64,000 nucleotides of DNA, from assembly GCA_030248215.1 (NCBI GenBank), contig JASANG010000070.1, forward strand, positions 62,001-126,000, given 5' to 3'. The stretch comes from Enoplolaimus lenunculus (Eukaryota; Nematoda; Enoplea; Enoplida; Thoracostomopsidae). The notes beneath the pieces are model-generated. The model saw nothing but the letters and a program-made list of their open reading frames with translations. It was not told the DNA's origin and made no database searches. Made by a program: the position numbers and the translations under genes. The stretch's first letter is position 1. Each line of letters starts with the position of its first letter. Positions 10,245 through 22,800 of this stretch are shown piece after piece.

Positions 10245-11655
10245 CTACACACAAAATAAATTGTCTTGAGTTTTGATAAGAATTGAAACGTTTTGTTCTT
10301 ACACACACGGTTTCGTATGATGAGGTAAAGTCAGGAAAACGTCAAATTTGCAAAAATTATCTTTGAGTGAGACCGGTGCGACGTGTATTAGAAACAAGTG
10401 ATTCAGAGACAGAAGATGACAAACCGACGACAATAGTTCAAATGACGACTCAGAATAAGTTGAGTTAGGTCAATGCACTAGTGAAGAGACTGCTATTTAT
10501 GAGCAAGATAGTGATGGTGAACTACAGAAACAATCCGAAGCATCTAGTAGTGATTTGAGCGATACGGACGAGACTTCTAGTGGAAGTAATGTGTTTTTGT
10601 GTGACGGGTGTTGGGTTGCATTCTACAACACCGCCTGTCAGTGTGTTAACTAGAAATATAATTCTTTCGCGAAGACACTGCAGTAAACCCTACAACAGAG
10701 TCACAAGCGTTTTATCTTTGTATAAACGAGCCCATTTTACATACAATTCAGCGACATACTAGTAGGCGACTGCGGGCGCGCAATTTTTCTACGCTACCGA
10801 TGTGGGAGCTGAAAGCTTGGCTTGGGGTGGTAATCAGAGCTGGTGCGGATCGTTTAAGCAAGTCTCCAGTGGCTTCACTATTCACCAAAAAGTACAGCAG
10901 GCCGTTTTACCGCTGCGCACTGTCAAAAAACAGAATGAAACATTTGCTGGAAAATGTAATATTCGACATTAAACTGACTCGCCGGTAGCGTCGGAAAAGT
11001 GACAAAATGGCTACTATACGAGAAGTTTGGGACCTATTTCAGTCCACCTTACGTCTTCATTATATACCGCCCGAATCACTTACAGTAGATGAACAGCTCT
11101 ACGGGTATAGAGGATATGTACCGGGGCGAGCGTAAATGACGGCGAAACCTGCTAAGTACGGCGTAAAAATATTCTGCCTTTAAGTTCTGACTGTATCAAG
11201 CCAGTTAAAGGAGGAGAGCACCCTGAGATAAGCCAAAACTAACGCTAGACGTCAATATTGTGGACTAAAGCTCAACCACATACTCTCATTATACAACCTA
11301 AGATACGTCCAAGACGTAAACTTAGGTTGGGGAGAGCCTGGGCTCAACCGGAAATATCTCTGAAATTCGATTATTTAAATACTCACTTAAGAATATAAAC
11401 GGAGCGCCATTTTCTACATACATAAAAATCAGAAAATTGTTTCTTGGATAAAAGGCAACTATTTCTTTAAAGAAATTTGTGTCTTGTTAATTGGCAACAG
11501 TTATTTTTTGAATATAAGACATTTATGTTTTAACCATTTAAGAAACAAATTTCTGAGCTGTTTAAGGCTATTAATGTCTGAAGTACAAGGCATTTGTCTT
11601 GAAAATTTAAGAAAGTAGGAGTCTTGAAATATTAAAATAATTTATTTGTGTGTCG
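10245..11655 (+). mobile_element. piggyBac-type DNA transposon relic
   Basis: Translated frames match piggyBac transposase features in order. An acidic Ser/Asp/Glu-rich N-terminus lies at about 10500-10585 (SSSDLSDTDETSSG). The block WELKAWLGVVIRAGADRLSK lies at 10803-10862. The catalytic-core stretch VWDLFQSTLRLHYIPPESLT-VDEQL-GYRGYVPGR-KPAKYGVKIF lies at 11020-11180, corresponding to the family's 'LTVDEQLxxFRG...SKPAKYGIK' with its second catalytic Asp. The copy is clearly dead: stops interrupt it after LTRR (10986) and after VPGRA (11134), the N-terminal part is in a different frame, and everything 3' of about 11190 is lost. ACACAAAATAAATTGTCTTG at 10246 and a weak complement near 11645 may be element ends. 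Confidence 0.8.
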
Positions 11656-11659
11656 CTTT

Positions 11660-12150
11660 TCGTTGTATATTGTTTGAATTCCAGAGTGTAACCGGATATC
11701 CGTTCCCATTTCCGCTATATAAATAACGGAAATTCCGTTATGTGTGCAATTGTTTGAAACGAAATAAAAATTATAACATTCATCCAAAATCTTAAAAATT
11801 TCGATGCGTTTACACCCTGAAATTCGTATCTACCAACACGAACTTAATAGGCTAAGGTAACCTTTAGACTCGAACTGATACAACCCCCGACAGGCGGATG
11901 ACTCGTGAGTTTTCTAGCGAATCGTCCACTGTGAAATTCTGAATCGGTCGTGGAACACGCCCTTTTATGAGACGTTGTGATCCAATTTATGTTTTCTCCA
12001 ACGAATCTGACATCGTTCCTGTACCTTTTCTCCTCTTGCAACAAGAAGCGTTTTAAGCGATGCTATTCGCAATGAGAAAATTTTTTAAAATACCGTTTCA
12101 TTTTTGACACGATTTCTATCATCAGAAATCCAGTAAATATTCTGAGCGAA
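11660..12150. other. Intergenic, nothing recognised
   Basis: A short minus-strand frame at 12044-11844 has no matching splice signals and no likeness to genes A or B, so it was left out. Confidence 0.4.
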
Positions 12151-12151
12151 T

Positions 12152-12245
12152 GTATAGAACAGGGCTATAACAGTAGTATAAGCATATTCCTAAGTGTAAG
12201 CCTAAAGCTGGGCCTAAACCTAAGACGAAGCATATGGAAAAATTG
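12152..12245 (-). mobile_element. MITE-C fragment
   Basis: TATAGAACAGGGCTATAACAGTAGTATAAGCATATTCCTAAG matches the inverted right half of MITE-C copy 1 (described in pieces: TATAGAACAGGG end, then GTAGTATAAGCATATTCC). TAAGCC-type hexamers follow. Confidence 0.65.
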
Positions 12246-12339
12246 TCCGCCCCTGATCTTTTATAGGCCAAAAGTTGGATGGCTGATTACAGTTTAAATA
12301 ACTAAAAAATCTTCATTTCTAAAGTCGTACTTAAGCTTA

Positions 12340-12515
12340 GTTAAATTGCCGCGTGCTCAATTTTACGGAACATACTTAGCATGGTGCAATTATACGGTCG
12401 CGTTGTTGGAAAAGCACAAAATTAGCAATAATTTTTATTCACTCACAAAAGTTAAGTATATACTTGTTTAAGTAAGCGACATAGCTAGTCCTATTTAGCT
12501 AGTTGGATCCAACTT
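12340..12515. repeat. MITE-E fragment ('ACTTAAGTAC' family)
   Basis: ACTTAGCATGGTGCAATTA and AAGTTAAGTATATACTTGT are shared with 18.44-18.86, 20.6-20.76, 32.78-32.83 and 46.06-46.4 kb. The family has alternating ACTTAAGT palindromes and no coding capacity. Confidence 0.5.
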
Positions 12516-14575
12516 TAGAATTCAACGAAAAATGATTTTCTTTCTACAGCCGCAAAATTAGTATGGCGACCCTAACGGAGTGATTTCAAGAGATTGGTTA
12601 CCATAATATCGCGTCATAATGAAACAGATGCACTGCAAACAATTCGAATCTTCTTTATTTTGTATGAATTTGTTCAATTTCAACCTAAATCTATTAACTG
12701 AGTTCGCAATCGGGACCGGAAGATTTAGGAGACATGCGTTTAAAAATACTAATTGACTTTAAAACCTTAACGGTCGAACTTGAAGAAGTCACTCTTATTG
12801 CAGAAAATTATTAGCGATCTTTTCGCGTAGCGACATTTTTACAAGTGCAAAGTAATTCATTTTCATACTGTTTTCTGTACAACGTTTCTCGCATACTTTA
12901 TGCGGATTAAATTGACATATAATAAAATCTATATATTATATATATACATATATAATTAAAGCTGAAAAACCCCACATACGTATTTGGGACAGAGTTCCAG
13001 CTGTTATAAATGACTGTTTCATATATGGGCAAACACAGCGTATGAATGCAAATAAAAAGACTTTTTTAAAAAGTTTTGTGAGGAATATTTTAGGGTTGCA
13101 AATTTGTAACAACGTTGACAAGTCTAAGTGCATATTCTAGGTTAGGTGCAGGTTTATTGTAAACCGCAGAGCAACTTGAAAATTATACTAAAATCACGCC
13201 GTGACACAATTAAATTTTTTATTCAAGCGCATACGCACAAATATATTTATCACAATTTGAAATATAGTTTAGAAAGTTAGAGAACGAGCAGAAAGCAGAA
13301 TTTATAAACTTGAATCCGAATAGCGTTGATAATTTTAGCAACATAGCCAACTGATTAAGTTTGTTAATGGTGCAGGAACGAATCTACAATGTATTGCTGT
13401 AGCTAAAAGTCCATATTTTGCCTACTGACTGCACGTCTGGCTCTGTCAGAAATTGACTCGAAGATTTCGAACGGTAGACGATAAGTGCAATATCCTGTGG
13501 CATGTGACATATCCTTGTGACGCAGATTTAAAGTTCAGGGCCTAATAACGGCCTAAAAGATCATGAACGGAATGTTTTTCTGCGGGCGGGCTGAATAACT
13601 AATTGAAAGTTACGATATTTGGAATTAAGTTTTGTGATATATAACGCTGGCAGGATTACTTAAAATCGAGTATATTTTAAGAACTCTGTTCAAGTGATGA
13701 GATGGTTTTTAGGAAACTTTTTTAATTATTTTCTTCGTCACACGTACTGTTTTCCATTGTTGTTTGCGTTCAATTTTGATGTCTTTGCTTAACGCCGATC
13801 GGCCGAAGCGTATTGCAGCGACAACTTTGATCGGCCACGCGTTAATCATTTTTTGCTCCATCAGCGCTTCGTTGCCACCAGAGATACTAAATCAGTCAAA
13901 TGAATGTGTTTAAATTTAAAAAGTTCAAAATTTTGGCCCATGTAGAGATCAGGGGCGTAATGTTTTTCTACGGGGCTGCATTACATTATGCATTTAAGTG
14001 GATAGAAAACCTGTTTAGTTTATTGTGAGCAAAAATATTTACTTTCAATACGTTTTGAATACTCGAACCTGTTAAGCATATGTAACGTAGTTGCAAGCGT
14101 TGTTACATTAATTTGGTTTAATTTTCAACTATTGTCATGGGTTAAGTTTGATGCTGTAATTAAAAAATGTAATTGCATTTATAATTGATAAAAGTTAGTA
14201 GATACAAATGACAGTTTTGCATCTTTTTGTTGCGTGTTCTGTACGCCTTTAGCGACCTCAACAGTGGTGCGGGTGCGGAAGCAAAGGTAATGAGCAATCA
14301 AAGATAAATGCATCAAAATTGCTTTGTTACATTTTTGCAGCTATGGTGAGAAGATTGATGAAAGAATTTGAAAATTTACAAAACAGATATGGTTGAGTTG
14401 TGTTTGTTGTTTAAATCAAGCCTACCAACCAAGAGGCGTTGGCACTACAAAAACATGGGGGACAAATGATGTTTGCTATCAAGATTTGGATTTTATCCTA
14501 GTTTTATGAACTATTAAAAATTGGAGTAACCGCTTATGCGTAACTGCTTTCAATGGCAACGTATAAATCAAGGAC
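12516..14575. other. Intergenic with small repeat fragments
   Basis: No gene recognised. Bases 12950-13010 resemble the gene A intron repeat (CCCACATACGTA, GTTCCAGCTG). Bases 13928-13990 are a MITE-C end (TTGGCCCATGTAGAGATCAG), and about 13525-13605 is a poorer copy of it. Confidence 0.5.
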
Positions 14576-14577
14576 AA

Positions 14578-14775
14578 TTCGTCTTTGCTGACAACTTGTC
14601 GTCCAACAGTGTAGTAAAGCTTATCAGATCCAAGCACAATGCTAACCGTACACCTAAGCTTAACACTAAGCCAAAGCATAATGACGGACGATCAATTATC
14701 GAGTCGATTAAATTTCGGATTACAAGTTGTCGTGCGACGAGTTGTCGGGCACCAAAATGTCGTAATACCGCAAAT
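14578..14775. mobile_element. MITE-D copy 1 (about 200 bp)
   Basis: GCTGACAACTTGTCGTCCAAC at the left pairs with CAAGTTGTCGTGCGACGAGTTGTC at the right (the shared core is ACAAGTTGTCG). The interior has TAAGCTTAAC/CTAAGCC hexamers. The same arrangement is found at 17.24-17.44 kb and 23.81-23.98 kb. Confidence 0.65.
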
Positions 14776-15370
14776 AATATAGTTGCCTGGCAACAGTTTT
14801 AACGCATTTTGAAATACACACAGTAGCTTGTGACGCGTGCTACTTGAAACATGAACTAACTTACCTAGTTTGAGTTTCGTTAATTGCGGCTCTGTAACAC
14901 AAGAAATGAAACTTTATTAATGATTTCCAACATTTTACAATTTTATTCAAACAGTAGAAATCATGACTGCTTGTCGCTCAGCGAAGTTCACGTGTCTATT
15001 TATCGAGGCGTGTTCACAAATATAAAATAATGAAATTTTTACTCGAAAAGATTTGATACTACTAGACGTTTAATGCTTTTCGAACCTTTGTAGGTATTAA
15101 AAGAACCAAAATTAGGTTCGATGTACATGAGTAAGAAGTCTAATTATAAGTGCGGCCCCTGAAACTCTGAGATTCCTGCAATTGCTGCCCTCGGTACAAC
15201 GCCTGAAATAATGACCCTCAATGTAAAGTTATCGAATATAAAGATAATTTAATGACACAATGCCTGTGCCGTTTTTATTTGACAAACAAAAACATTCATA
15301 ATGGTAGACCGCCCCTCGTAGGCCCCCATCCTTGCTCGGAACACCCCTGATAAGACTGCTGGCAACTAAC

Positions 15371-15589
15371 TTGGCAACTGCAGCAATATTCGACTGAACC
15401 GTTTCCAAGTCGGCAATAAAACTGGTTCGAACTGAACTTTCGATAGTTTCAATTTTAGCTGCAACGTGAAATCCAAATTCAACATTCGACGAAATCAACG
15501 AAGACTCTTGTTCAGCAACTTCTTGGCTTAATGTTATGTTTGTGCTTTGTTGCAAAATTGCGCTGCACGTATCTGTTTCGGCAAGTGCC
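15371..15589 (-). CDS. Orphan repeat-module exon C3 (gene B/A family)
   Basis: The acceptor is TAGTCTTTCAG|G and the donor is CCAA|GTTAGT. The exon is 219 nt (73 codons) and phase 2-2, exactly like the repeat exons of gene B. It encodes ALAETDTC... and the family hallmark NVEFGFHVA followed by TSFIADLETVQSNIAAV. It lies beyond the stop codon of gene B and upstream of gene A. It belongs either to an alternative 3' end of gene B or to another family member. Neither neighbour exon on the downstream side was found. Confidence 0.55.
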
Positions 15590-15639
15590 CTGAAAGACTA
15601 CACAAAAGAATAACACGCATCGTCATTTAACTCCTATGA

Positions 15640-17235
15640 TCTACTACATTTTGGATGCACTGGACATATTATCAAGTGTGTAGCATCTATTACCAGTTGA
15701 TGAGATATTGTGTTTATTCCGAAATCAACAAATTGGTGTTTGCAAGCTACAGCACCCGCTCTGTTAGGATGCTGAAAGACCAAACTGCCTTAACAGTTTA
15801 TGCAAACCACATATAATCGGATGCATTGACTTCAAGAGAAAAAGCAACTTAGTTCAGTAACTGCCAAGTAGGGGCATAGACCCTCCCCCCAGAAGTTTTG
15901 AAGCAATCATTTTTACTTATAATTTCGATCGATTTAAAAAAAACTAGGTTTCTGAGCTCACAAAACATTCCTGAGAGACTATCGTTAAAGAAAATTTGGT
16001 TTGGTACACTTTTCAGGGATTGTTAGGAATCACAACGGTCATTAGTTTGCGTAAACTTCACTTGATCAAAATACGTATATCGCCATTATTAAACATTTTT
16101 CATTGCCATTTTTCAGGCGGCGTTTTTACTTTTTTAGGTCTCTAAACACTGCAGTGTCCGACACATGAACTATCTTTATTTCAAATTTTGAATATTATTA
16201 TGTAAAAAATTTTATCACTGCACCTAGTTTAGACGTTTTAGCTTCAAAATAAAATGTTTATGTCAATCGCACACTTTTACCCCGTGTAATGAATAAACAT
16301 TACAACTGATCCCAATAATTTTATTCAAAGCTGCTGTGGGCAGGAAGAAAAAGCAGGTAACAAAACTAGGGTGATGTTGTACAACAGTTCAAATTTAGGC
16401 GGAGTGGGAAAAAATTAAATTTACAATTGTGATTGAAAAAGAGGTAACCTTGGTGGACAAGATTGTCCATAAGACATCTAGTTTCATGATGTAAACGGGT
16501 AGTAAAAATGAGAAAAAGTGATAGTAACCAAAATAACGAAAACGAAAAATGGATATTAAAACACAAAGTTTTATTTTCCTGCCAATACAATTGAAAAGTG
16601 CATGTATTCACTTGGCTTTTTAAAATTTTGAAGAAAAAATATCGGATGCAACAATAGCGGAATTTCCGGTATTTCTACAACGGAAACAAACACCGATTTT
16701 TACCGTAAACGGATACGAATATTCGACTACACCGGGTCTAGGTTATTTTTGCTTTATCACCATGTGCACGCTTTTGCTATGTTTCATTTTATTACTGTCC
16801 CTCTGTGGCCCCGGTAGTCTCAAGTACCTACATGTGTACGTTAGAAACTAACTGTGGGACCCCAAGTTACTGTCGCGACGGTGACAGTGTTGTCTGGTAA
16901 GTACTGCAAATAAACTATTGCGAAATAGAACCATGCTTGCCTCAGATGTCGACTTTTGGACATTCTCATCTTCTGAAGGTGATAAATTTTGTAAATTTTC
17001 CACAGTTGTTGTTAGAGCAACATGGCTTTTTACAATTATTGACAAAAAGTATATTTCAAATACATATAAAACACTCACACTGATATATCTTAAATGTCTT
17101 TAATAAAATGCATCACGGATTGCGGGATGTGTAACAGTTTAACCGCAATATACATCAGTCGCTAGGTCAACCTGCTAGGAGGGTGCAAAATTTGCACGAC
17201 TTACAAACTTGACTTTCTTTGTTTTTGTGGCATAC
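15640..17235. other. Intron or intergenic between orphan exons
   Basis: A MITE-G half copy lies at about 15650-15700 (ATTATCAAGTGTGTAGCATC, CAGTTGATGAG). The remainder is AT-rich with no recognised feature. Confidence 0.4.
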
Positions 17236-17239
17236 CGTA

Positions 17240-17440
17240 TTAATGCTATCACGACGATTTGTCGCCCGACAACTTGTAATCAAAAATTTTACTGACTCAG
17301 CAGTTTGTCGCTTATGACAATGCTTTAAACTTAGGCTTATGCCTTGAATTACGATACCGAATATTCCTTGGTTTATTCATTGGTTTTAGAAAACACATGA
17401 GCGTCAAATTGTCCGGCGACGAATTGTCATCGATTTCGCA
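17240..17440. mobile_element. MITE-D copy 2
   Basis: CGATTTGTCGCCCGACAACTT near the left and CAAATTGTCCGGCGACGAATTGTC near the right form the family ends. A TTAGGC hexamer lies at about 17331. It sits directly downstream of orphan exon C2. Confidence 0.6.
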
Positions 17441-17458
17441 TTATAAAATACTTTATAC

Positions 17459-17683
17459 CTGTCACTTCGCTCAGTATCACTCGAAACATCGCGTTTACGG
17501 CGCCCGTTGGAAATTTTGCCTGATTTTCGAACGGCTTTGACGCTAACTTTGACTTCACGCCGAACACTTTTGAACTGAATTCGCATTGCTTTTGTTGTTG
17601 GTTGCATACGAGCCAATACTTGCTGTTTCACACTCGGGCACGTTTGCATAGTCATTAAGTATCGATCCTCGTTCAGCGATGCG
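17459..17683 (-). CDS. Orphan exon C2: basic, with an RRKR cleavage-like site
   Basis: The acceptor GCTGTATTTTAG|C and donor GACAG|GTATAA give 225 nt (75 codons), phase 2-2. The product is basic, unlike the acidic repeat exons: MQTCPSVKQQVL, RREVKVSVKAVRKSGK and GRRKRDVSS. RRKR fits a furin/proprotein convertase consensus, consistent with a secreted precursor that is processed. The open frame plus matched phase argue that it is a real exon; which transcript uses it is unknown. Confidence 0.5.
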
Positions 17684-18030
17684 CTAAAATACAGCAAAGT
17701 AATGTTAGTTGAACTACATTGTGCATGCTTTGTGATTGGTCGCTACCTTAATGTCATACTCAAATACGATTACCTGATGCAAACACTCGTTTCTGATTCG
17801 CTAAGTAATCGCTACCTGTTGGCTTTCAAACAGTTTGTTTTACTAAGCAAAATGGAACGAATCTGGATTACTGCTAATAAGTAACCAATCAGAAAAAGTG
17901 CAGTTTTATCAGACATAATTCCGCCTTGGGCTAGCCCAATTCGGAATTGTGCTGAAATACGACTTGGGCTGCGACAGTACTTGCTATAGTGTTATAATTT
18001 TATTGTTACAAAAGTTTTCGTATGAAATAC

Positions 18031-18321
18031 GCTTCTGGTATGCTTAATTCTAAAATCTGCAGCAAAAAACTAGAGCCTTCGTGTGCACTATACCCAGCGT
18101 CTAAAATTCGTTGAGTGATTCGTTGAGTAATTGAAATTGATTCTTGGCGAACAATTGCTCCAACGCTTGACGTAAGTTGAGTGATTGAAGTAGCAGTTTC
18201 TGCACTTGTTTCCATTGTGTGAGAGTTAACTTTTTTTGTTTCTTCTCTGTTTAGTTGTTCGCTTGTAACTGGCGGTAAATTTGATGGTAAGCTGGTGTCT
18301 GAGCACAGTAAATTGATCGTT
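18031..18321 (-). CDS. Orphan exon C1 (gene B/A family)
   Basis: The acceptor AAATATATATTTAG|A and donor GAAGC|GTATTT bound 291 nt (97 codons), phase 2-2. It encodes a polar N-terminal part (LPPVTSEQLNREETKK) then a Thr/Ser/Ile/Gln-rich helical part (TSITQLTSSVGAIV, ISITQRITQRILDAGYSAHEG). The donor is weaker than those of gene B. It lies 1.2 kb past the gene B stop on the same strand. Confidence 0.5.
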
Positions 18322-18439
18322 CTAAATATATATTTATTATTATCGTTGTTAATGGTTCAGTTGTTTTTTAAGTAGCGAAAATGAAGGTTATTTCGAGTTT
18401 ACAAAAGAAATAATTACTTATATATTTCATATTTGTATC

Positions 18440-18860
18440 GATCTGCTATATAAGTCTTAGCGGCAGCCCTTACTCGTTTTAAAATTGCAAAATTCACCAT
18501 TGGTTGAGTTTCTGGAACCCTACTTATGTACAACTTCATACTTAGTTAGTTTTAAAGTAACCACTTCATAAAATCGTTTCTGTAACTGTACTTAAGTTTA
18601 GTAAATAATTAACCTATTCACCGAATTTAATAATTTACAGAGCAACAATTTTAGGTAGCATACCATTCTTGGTTCAATTGAGATTGCACGTTCATGGTTA
18701 CTTAGTATATAACAAAATTTTTTCCTAGTTATGACACTAGTCCATAATTTGCAATTCGTTATTTTGGTCCAAAAAGCTAAGTATATACTTAAGTCAACGG
18801 CTTCAGTAAGTACTTAAGCAAAACTCATTAAGTAAGGTTTTAGAAACTCAACCAATGTTA
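18440..18860. repeat. MITE-E-like fragments
   Basis: GTTGAGTTTCTGGAACCCTA...ACTTAAG and CTAAGTATATACTTAAGTC with AAGTACTTAAGC resemble 12.4, 20.6 and 46.3 kb. The ends are not resolved. Confidence 0.4.
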
Positions 18861-19538
18861 CTTTTTAAGAATATAACAGTAGCGCGTGCATATTTCTAAA
18901 CCTATTAATCGCGAACCAAAACTACGCAAAAATTAATCTTAAGATAAAACCAATTCTGTTTCAGTTCCTGTCGAAAACATGAAACCACTACAAGAATGCG
19001 GGTCGCAAACTTCTAACTCAATTTAGTCAAGATTTTAGCCAATCTCATAAGGTGTTTGCTTATATTTTGGCTCATGGATAACATATTTAAATACAGCTAT
19101 ATATCATTTATTGTTCCAATATTCCTCAGCTTTTCAGTTCAAGATATGCAGTTTGAACAGCAACCAAAACTATTAATATATTAACCATTCGATAACAACA
19201 ATGTTTCATCTATTTTTGTTTCGAAAGTTCGTTATTGTGTAACTTCCACAATAACATGCGTTCGCCGGCTAACGTTTTAAAGAAAATGTTGGCTGCTGAA
19301 GTTAATGAAGCTTTACTGCGTTATTAGCTGCAAATTCAAAAATATGGTTTGGTAGAGCTAACCCACTGAAGTATTTGCGGTTCAGTGCCCAATTCACTGA
19401 AGCCCAAGGCCTTCGAAAAACGTTATCATGTCTAACACTGTCCACCTTCCAAAACGTTGCAAACTATCCGCATGTTATTGTTGTGCAGACATTTTTAGTC
19501 TTTAGTCAAAAAATGCGGTCCAGTTGGAAAAACTTGTC

Positions 19539-19834
19539 TTACTCCTGTGCAACAACTCCTGGACCAGTAACAGCAACTGTTGTGCTGCCTTCAGCAGGAG
19601 TTGTTTCATCCGTAGCTCCAGCTGAATCTGTTTGTTTATCTGTCGTTTCATCTGATTTCTGCGTCGTTGTGTCACTGCCATCGCCTTCTGTTTTCGTATC
19701 CGGCTGTTTTGTTGTTGTTTCTTCTGTACTTCCGGTTGCTTTTGCGGCTGTACTTCCGGTTGCTCCTGTGGGTGTACTTCCGGTTGCTTTTGTGGCTGTA
19801 TCTCCGGTGCTTACAGTAGATTTCGTTGATTCTC
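19539..19834 (-). CDS. Gene B exon 17: Thr-rich mucin-like tail and stop
   Basis: The acceptor is a weak TTGTTGAAAAG|GA, phase 1, which restores the frame from exon 16. About 97 residues follow: ESTKSTVSTGDTATKATGST, with the unit KATGST/GATGST recurring at 11-12 residue spacing (an in-frame ~33-bp tandem repeat), then TTTKQPDTKTEGDGS and VAVTGPGVVAQE before TAA at 19541-19539. The Thr/Ser density suggests O-glycosylation. No membrane anchor is seen. Confidence 0.7.
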
Positions 19835-22800
19835 CTTTTCAACAAAAAAACTCAACGGATACTGCTTAATAGCAGAGCGAAGCCGAATATTAGTTTCCGT
19901 TTACGTATTTGGCAAAAATTGGTGTGCGTTTCCGTTGATGTTGCTAAGATAGAAATCCCAAAAATTCCGTCATTTTAAGGTGATGTTAGTTGTGTAAATC
20001 ACGTATAAATCGCGCAATTTTTCATTACATATATACTTCAATTGTTCGATTTGAAATAACACAATCGGTAGAAAACAAATATATAATCCTAACTCTCGAG
20101 AGCGTATTGACGTCTACGCGCATTAGACAATATTCACTAGCCATACAGGCTGGTATTCTAGCCACAAGCAAGAGGAAATCAAATACCCTCCGAGATGATT
20201 TTGAGTCAGCTGTTATAAGTTCAGAAGATGAAACATGTCATTGCTTTATATTAACAAAAATTGTTAAAATCACTGGTTCAATTGCTACGCAGTGGATAAA
20301 TTACATACACTTCATTTCTTTTTGCAAAAAACGAATAACTTTATTTCAGTTTCAAGCCAGGAACAATTTCAATTTGAAATTGTAGAAGATTTTATGTCAT
20401 AGGACATATTTCGCCATCATTTATAATAATTACTAAAAACTGTAACTAAACTGTTGTTAAGAAACTGCGGTTAAAATAATTTTGTCAAAAATTGATTACG
20501 TTAAAATAGATTTTAATTCCAATTCAGAGTGATATACAAAAAATCGAATTTGCAATTCATTCCTACTTGCTTGCTTTTATTAACGATTGGTTAGCAAATT
20601 ATTGTGCTGTCAGGAATAGAAACATGCTAAACAAACGGTTGGGTTTCTGAAAGCCTACTTAAGTGTCACTTGGTACTTAAGTGCGATTTACTTAACCATT
20701 TTATCGGTATTAAACCTTCAAGCTACATGTCAATTCTTAAGTCGCTTACTAAATTTGATATATTACAGATTAATAGATCAGGCGTAGTAACATTGATCTA
20801 ACTGAAATTGTAGGCTCATTTTACCTTATTAATATTAATACAAACTTACTTTCTTGCTATATCGTTGGCTCACGTTTTAGCGTTGATCTGTCTTTGCTCG
20901 AAAAGTTAACTATTGACTTCCAATATTAAATTTCAAGTTCGGAGTTTGAAAAAATTTACGTATCATATATGCTTACGTTTACAACACATATTATGTGTGT
21001 TGTGTACTTTGATATTTACGCTGAATTTTAAAAATTTTAATGGTTTAAGTAAATATTCGCCTATTTTTAGCTTATGACTGATACCGGCTTTCAATTTTCA
21101 AGTTCCATAAAGTTCCGTTTTAACTCAATTTCAACCTGCAAAACGATGTCCATTGCGTAATGTGTATTTAGTTTGTACTGAGGGAAAATGTACTATGCAT
21201 GTGTATGTGATGTTTTTGGATTAAAATCCAAAAATTTTTTTGAAAGTCCACGGCTATGTCATATTTCGAAAAACCACTGTCATATGATAGATCTGAGTTA
21301 TAAGAGAAATCTCTTATAGAACCGGGCAATCACAATGTCACAATGTCGTTTTAAAAATTACTTCGCGTTAGTCATGTTATATTGTGCTGATCGTGACTCC
21401 GGTCGCAAAGTTATGGTGGACGGCGCATAATGCTATGAATACAAAGCCAAAATTCGTTAGAAAAAGTGTTTAAGTCACATTTTAACAACCCTTGCCAATC
21501 AACCAATATTTAAATATTTTTAAATTACCAAATTGTGTATTCTTAAAAAAATAAACGATAAATAGATTAAAATCAGTACCTGCAGATGGTGTTGTTTTCG
21601 AGTCATCATCATCTTCACCGTCATCAAGGTCATCACCATCGTCTAAGTCTGGTTCAGTGCTTTGATCTACCGCTTTTGATGTTGTAGTGTCGCCGCCACC
21701 TGCTGTGCTGCTGGAATCTCCGCTTTCGCTGGAGCCTGGCTGGCTGGTTTTATCTGACGATTTCGTGGTCGATTCCGTACCATCTTCGCCGCCACCGTCG
21801 TCCTTCGTTGTTGTATCATCATCTCCAAATTGGCCCTCCGAAGCCTCGGTCGTGGTCTGCTCTGCTGTTGACGCTGTTTCTTTCAGTTTGCTGAAATTAT
21901 TAAGCTATTTTGATTTCACTTCTGAAAAATTCATCCAAAGATTCTTGTTTTAAAAGATTAACCACCTTTGAAACAGTGCATCTGAACCAGAAGTCATAAA
22001 AATAAATTGTTTAATTATTAAAATTATAAATGGCTGGCAATGGCGGATCCACGGGGGGGCCACCCCGGCCGTGGGCGCTCCCAACAGCATCTCGACAAAA
22101 ATTATATAGTGTCAATTGCTGTTCTTCGCTGTTTATTTCTCTGTTTTTACACAATAGTATAAGCACGCTTTAAAGTTTCTTGGCCCTGGAGTCATTTATG
22201 CGCTACAATTAGGGATAATAGACATTTATGGACTCTAAAGAATAGTTTTTGTGATTAATTGGTAAAGTAGGACCTTACAATTTTAAGCCCTCCGAAAATT
22301 GTTTGGTGACATAATGACGAGGTCAATACCTTACAATTCCTACGTTTCATAACATTTGCCAGCCCGCGCGCCCCGTCAAAGATTTTTGGATGCGCCTCTG
22401 GCTTTATAATCGTTTTTTGGAACCATAGCCTACTCCTGTAGAAGGAGAAGTGTAAATACAAAAAATCAAGTAGTATTTTGGTTCAAAAATAACACAAATC
22501 AATCGAAATCCAAAACGGTCCGATACAAAAACGTGCCAATGTTGCTTTTAGGGCCGTACCAGTAGACTAAGCATACTGCTAAACCTAAGCCTAACCGTAA
22601 ACAAAAAATTTAGTCTAGACTCTTGTGGTTTGAGTGAGCGTCCGAGACTCTCAAAGCCACCCAAATTTATGCAAATCAATCAACAATGGGACTGGGTAGC
22701 CAGCCTCTATAGTCATTATGATATTTTTGAAGTATGAATTGCGGTATAATTTTGAATCTATTTGTGAGTGATTTCAGTGATTTCTCTAATTTTGCGATTT

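Noticed and set aside
19375-21953. Plus-strand frames rich in Val/Ser/Pro at 19375-19869 and 21687-21953
   Set aside because: They are antisense shadows of gene B exons 17 and 16, whose minus-strand frames have splice signals and a matching phase.
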